Source of the DNA: JAUXIQ01 sp030620925 [NCBI: Nitrospinota bacterium]
Lineage (GTDB): Bacteria; JAUXIQ01
DNA length: 7,116 nucleotides
Reading direction: 5' to 3'
Assembly: GCA_030620925.1 (NCBI GenBank)
Contig: JAUXIQ010000099.1
Location: 1 to 7,116, forward strand
Part shown: one piece after another, positions 5,683-7,116 of the stretch
How the letters are laid out: every line of letters starts with the position of its first letter
Numbering within the stretch: position 1 is the stretch's first letter
Position numbers and translations under genes: made by a program
Notes under the pieces: generated by a model
Told to the model about the DNA's origin: nothing
Databases searched by the model: none
What the model saw: the letters and a program-made list of their open reading frames with translations, nothing else

Positions 5683-5883
5683 ATGAATATAACCGTAAAC
5701 GGGGAAGAGATAACCATTGAGAGCGTGGGCACCATCGAGGTACTCCTCCAGGTGCTGAAAATAAACCTGAAAGGCTGCGCCGTGGAGCGCAACAGGGAGA
5801 TAGTTCCCAGGAGCAAGTTCACATCAACACCCGTCGAAGAAGGCGATCACCTGGAGGTCATTCAGATGGTGGGCGGCGGTTGA
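5683..5883 (+). CDS. thiS: Sulfur carrier protein ThiS
   Basis: A 66-residue ubiquitin-like carrier. After C-terminal adenylation and thiocarboxylation it delivers sulfur to ThiG for the thiamine thiazole ring. The N-terminus [10 protein letters not shown] is the typical first strand, [16 protein letters not shown] is the family C-terminus, and the final Gly-Gly is the activated end. Cys32 lies mid-protein. ATG 5683 is preferred over the in-frame ATG 5656, because the latter directly follows the terminator T-run and would add nine residues not seen in the family. ACGGAG (5668-5673) sits nine bases upstream of 5683. It is the first gene after the TPP riboswitch, with thiG 75 bases downstream. 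The adenylating enzyme ThiF is not in the window. Confidence 0.94.
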   Translation: MNITVNGEEITIESVGTIEVLLQVLKINLKGCAVERNREIVPRSKFTSTPVEEGDHLEVIQMVGGG

Positions 5884-5958
5884 GGGGCAACTCAGGTGAA
5901 CGCTTTTTCAGGAAGGGACACCTCTGATAATCAACACTAAAAGAGAGGTAGCGGTAAA

Positions 5959-6747
5959 ATGACAACGAACTTTGAAGACGACTACCTTGAACTGGGAGGA
6001 AAAAAATTCAAATCCCGGCTCCTGGTGGGCACGGGCAAATACGATTCCTTCCAGCAGACAAGGGAGGCCATCGAGAAAGCGGGGGCCGAGATAGTCACCG
6101 TAGCCGTGCGCAGGGTGAATATTACCGATAGCTCGAAAGAATCGCTGCTGGAATACGTGGACCCCGAGAAATACACCATCCTCCCCAATACCGCCGGCTG
6201 CTATACCGCCGATGAAGCTGTGAGGACCTGCCAGCTCGCCAGGGAAGCCGGTGGCTGGAACATGGTGAAGCTGGAAGTCATCGGAGACGAGAAGACCCTG
6301 TTCCCGGATAATGAGGGGCTTCTCGAGGCGGCGAAAATCCTGATCAAAGATGGTTTCACCGTTCTTCCCTATACCAACGACGACCCGATTATGGCCAAAA
6401 AACTCGAAGAAGCGGGCTGTGCGGCGGTGATGCCGCTGGCCGCCCCCATCGGTTCGGGATTGGGCATCCGAAACCCTTACAACATCCGGATAATATTAGA
6501 ACACGCCAGCGTGCCGATAATAGTCGATGCCGGAGTGGGGACCGCTTCCGACGCCGCCATCGCCATGGAGCTGGGCTGCCACGGAGTGCTGATGAACACG
6601 GGCATCGCCGGAGCCGATAACCCCATCCTGATGGCCGAAGCCATGAGGCAGGCCATTGAGGCGGGCAGGAAAGCCTACCTGGCGGGCAGAATACCCAAAA
6701 AGCTGTACGCCGCGGCCAGCAGCCCCATTGAGGGGACGATAGGGTGA
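5959..6747 (+). CDS. thiG: Thiazole synthase ThiG
   Basis: A 262-residue (beta/alpha)8 barrel enzyme that condenses 1-deoxy-D-xylulose 5-phosphate, dehydroglycine and the ThiS thiocarboxylate into the thiazole phosphate. Recognisable stretches are [10 protein letters not shown] (19-28), VTVAVRRVN (46-54), [13 protein letters not shown] (75-87), [11 protein letters not shown] (100-110), [27 protein letters not shown] and [10 protein letters not shown]. Lys104 in VKLEV is at the Schiff-base lysine position. The length and the ending ([13 protein letters not shown]) are normal for the family. ATG 5959 is preceded by GAGAGGT (5943-5949). The stop overlaps the next gene's start by four bases. The dehydroglycine supplier (ThiH or ThiO) is not present within the thi operon as far as it is visible. 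Confidence 0.97.
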   Translation: MTTNFEDDYLELGGKKFKSRLLVGTGKYDSFQQTREAIEKAGAEIVTVAVRRVNITDSSKESLLEYVDPEKYTILPNTAGCYTADEAVRTCQLAREAGGWNMVKLEVIGDEKTLFPDNEGLLEAAKILIKDGFTVLPYTNDDPIMAKKLEEAGCAAVMPLAAPIGSGLGIRNPYNIRIILEHASVPIIVDAGVGTASDAAIAMELGCHGVLMNTGIAGADNPILMAEAMRQAIEAGRKAYLAGRIPKKLYAAASSPIEGTIG

Positions 6748-7116
6748 GCGTACCATCCTCACGAAAAGATAAAGTGGATTTCAAGGTCTACCTTATCACC
6801 GACAGGAACCAGGCGCTGGACAGGCCGTTGGAGGAAGTGGTCGGCCGGGCCGTGGGAGCAGGGATCAAAGCCGTGCAGCTGAGGGAGAAGGACCTGCCCG
6901 GCCGGGACCTGTTCTTCCTCGCCGAGTCGCTGAGGAAAGTTACCGAAGGGGCGCGCCTTCTCATAAACGACCGCTCTGATATAGCGGCGGCGGTAGGTGC
7001 CGACGGGGTGCACCTGACGCAGAACAGCATCTCTCCAGGCTACGCAAGAAAACTGTTGGGGCCTGACAGTCTCATCGGGCAATCGACCCATTCAGTTGAG
7101 GAAGCCCGCATCGCCC
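6744..7116 (+). CDS. thiE: ThiE/TenI-family protein (thiamine-phosphate synthase or thiazole tautomerase), 3' partial
   Basis: The first 124 codons of a TIM-barrel protein; the frame runs off the window end. GTG 6744 overlaps the thiG stop (GTGA), indicating coupling. VYLITDR (15-21), AVQLREKD (43-50), LINDRSDIA (73-81), ADGVHL (86-91) and [12 protein letters not shown] (110-121) are family motifs. Gln45, Arg47, Lys49, Asn75 and Asp76 fit pyrophosphate and Mg binding in ThiE. However, the segment after VHL reads TQNSIS, where ThiE normally has GQED/GQDD with a second Mg-binding Asp; Ser95 takes that place. The following S-P-x3-AR and S-x-HS-x-EEA pattern recalls TenI, the thiazole tautomerase. 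It acts either in coupling thiazole and pyrimidine phosphates or in aromatising the ThiG product. The missing C-terminal half would decide. Confidence 0.85.
   Translation, partial: MSVPSSRKDKVDFKVYLITDRNQALDRPLEEVVGRAVGAGIKAVQLREKDLPGRDLFFLAESLRKVTEGARLLINDRSDIAAAVGADGVHLTQNSISPGYARKLLGPDSLIGQSTHSVEEARIA

Noticed and set aside
6389-6784. Minus-strand open frame opposite thiG
   Set aside because: The translation is rich in Trp, Pro, Arg and Ser with no family resemblance, and the + strand is unmistakable thiG.

Overview
The window is bacterial chromosomal DNA with moderately high GC content. Short, AT-richer intergenic regions separate tightly packed genes, all on the + strand. A corrinoid-activation ASKHA protein, several iron-sulfur electron carriers and no obvious oxygen-using enzyme point to an anaerobe that handles methylated or secondary amines. 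Corrinoid-methyltransferase-rich lineages such as Desulfobacterota, Firmicutes or Dehalococcoidia-type Chloroflexota would fit, but I cannot assign a taxon from sequence alone.

Region 1 (1-1683) is the 3' majority of a RACo-like, DUF4445/ASKHA-family reductive activator of corrinoid proteins. Its reading frame is open to base 1 and includes the last cysteine of an N-terminal [2Fe-2S] ferredoxin domain, so the gene begins upstream of the window.

Region 2 (1684-5441) follows a plausible promoter and a leader hairpin. It encodes what looks like a multi-subunit flavin/iron-sulfur dehydrogenase related to HcnABC, the archaeal dye-linked proline dehydrogenase complexes and D-hydroxyproline dehydrogenase. 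The parts are a small [2Fe-2S] protein, an NAD(P)/FAD-type oxidoreductase subunit, a dicluster [4Fe-4S] ferredoxin, a stand-alone BFD-like [2Fe-2S] protein and a DAO-family flavoprotein (ThiO/HcnC-like) that should be the catalytic subunit. A 286-base non-coding gap (3743-4028) splits the set after the third gene. The gap holds a strong hairpin, a ~103-base imperfect palindrome with two internal hairpins, and an AT-rich leader for the BFD gene.

Region 3 (5442-7116) is a thiamine thiazole-branch operon. It has a promoter, a TPP riboswitch with a complete terminator/antiterminator switch, thiS, thiG and the start of a ThiE/TenI-family gene cut off by the window edge.

Working model (inference): the RACo protein keeps a corrinoid methyltransferase system active. 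The flavoprotein complex oxidises the demethylated amino or imino acid (sarcosine, glycine or a proline derivative) and passes electrons through its iron-sulfur subunits. The thi operon is controlled separately by TPP, but the glycine-oxidase-like subunit beside thiSG raises the possibility of a link to iminoglycine supply for ThiG.
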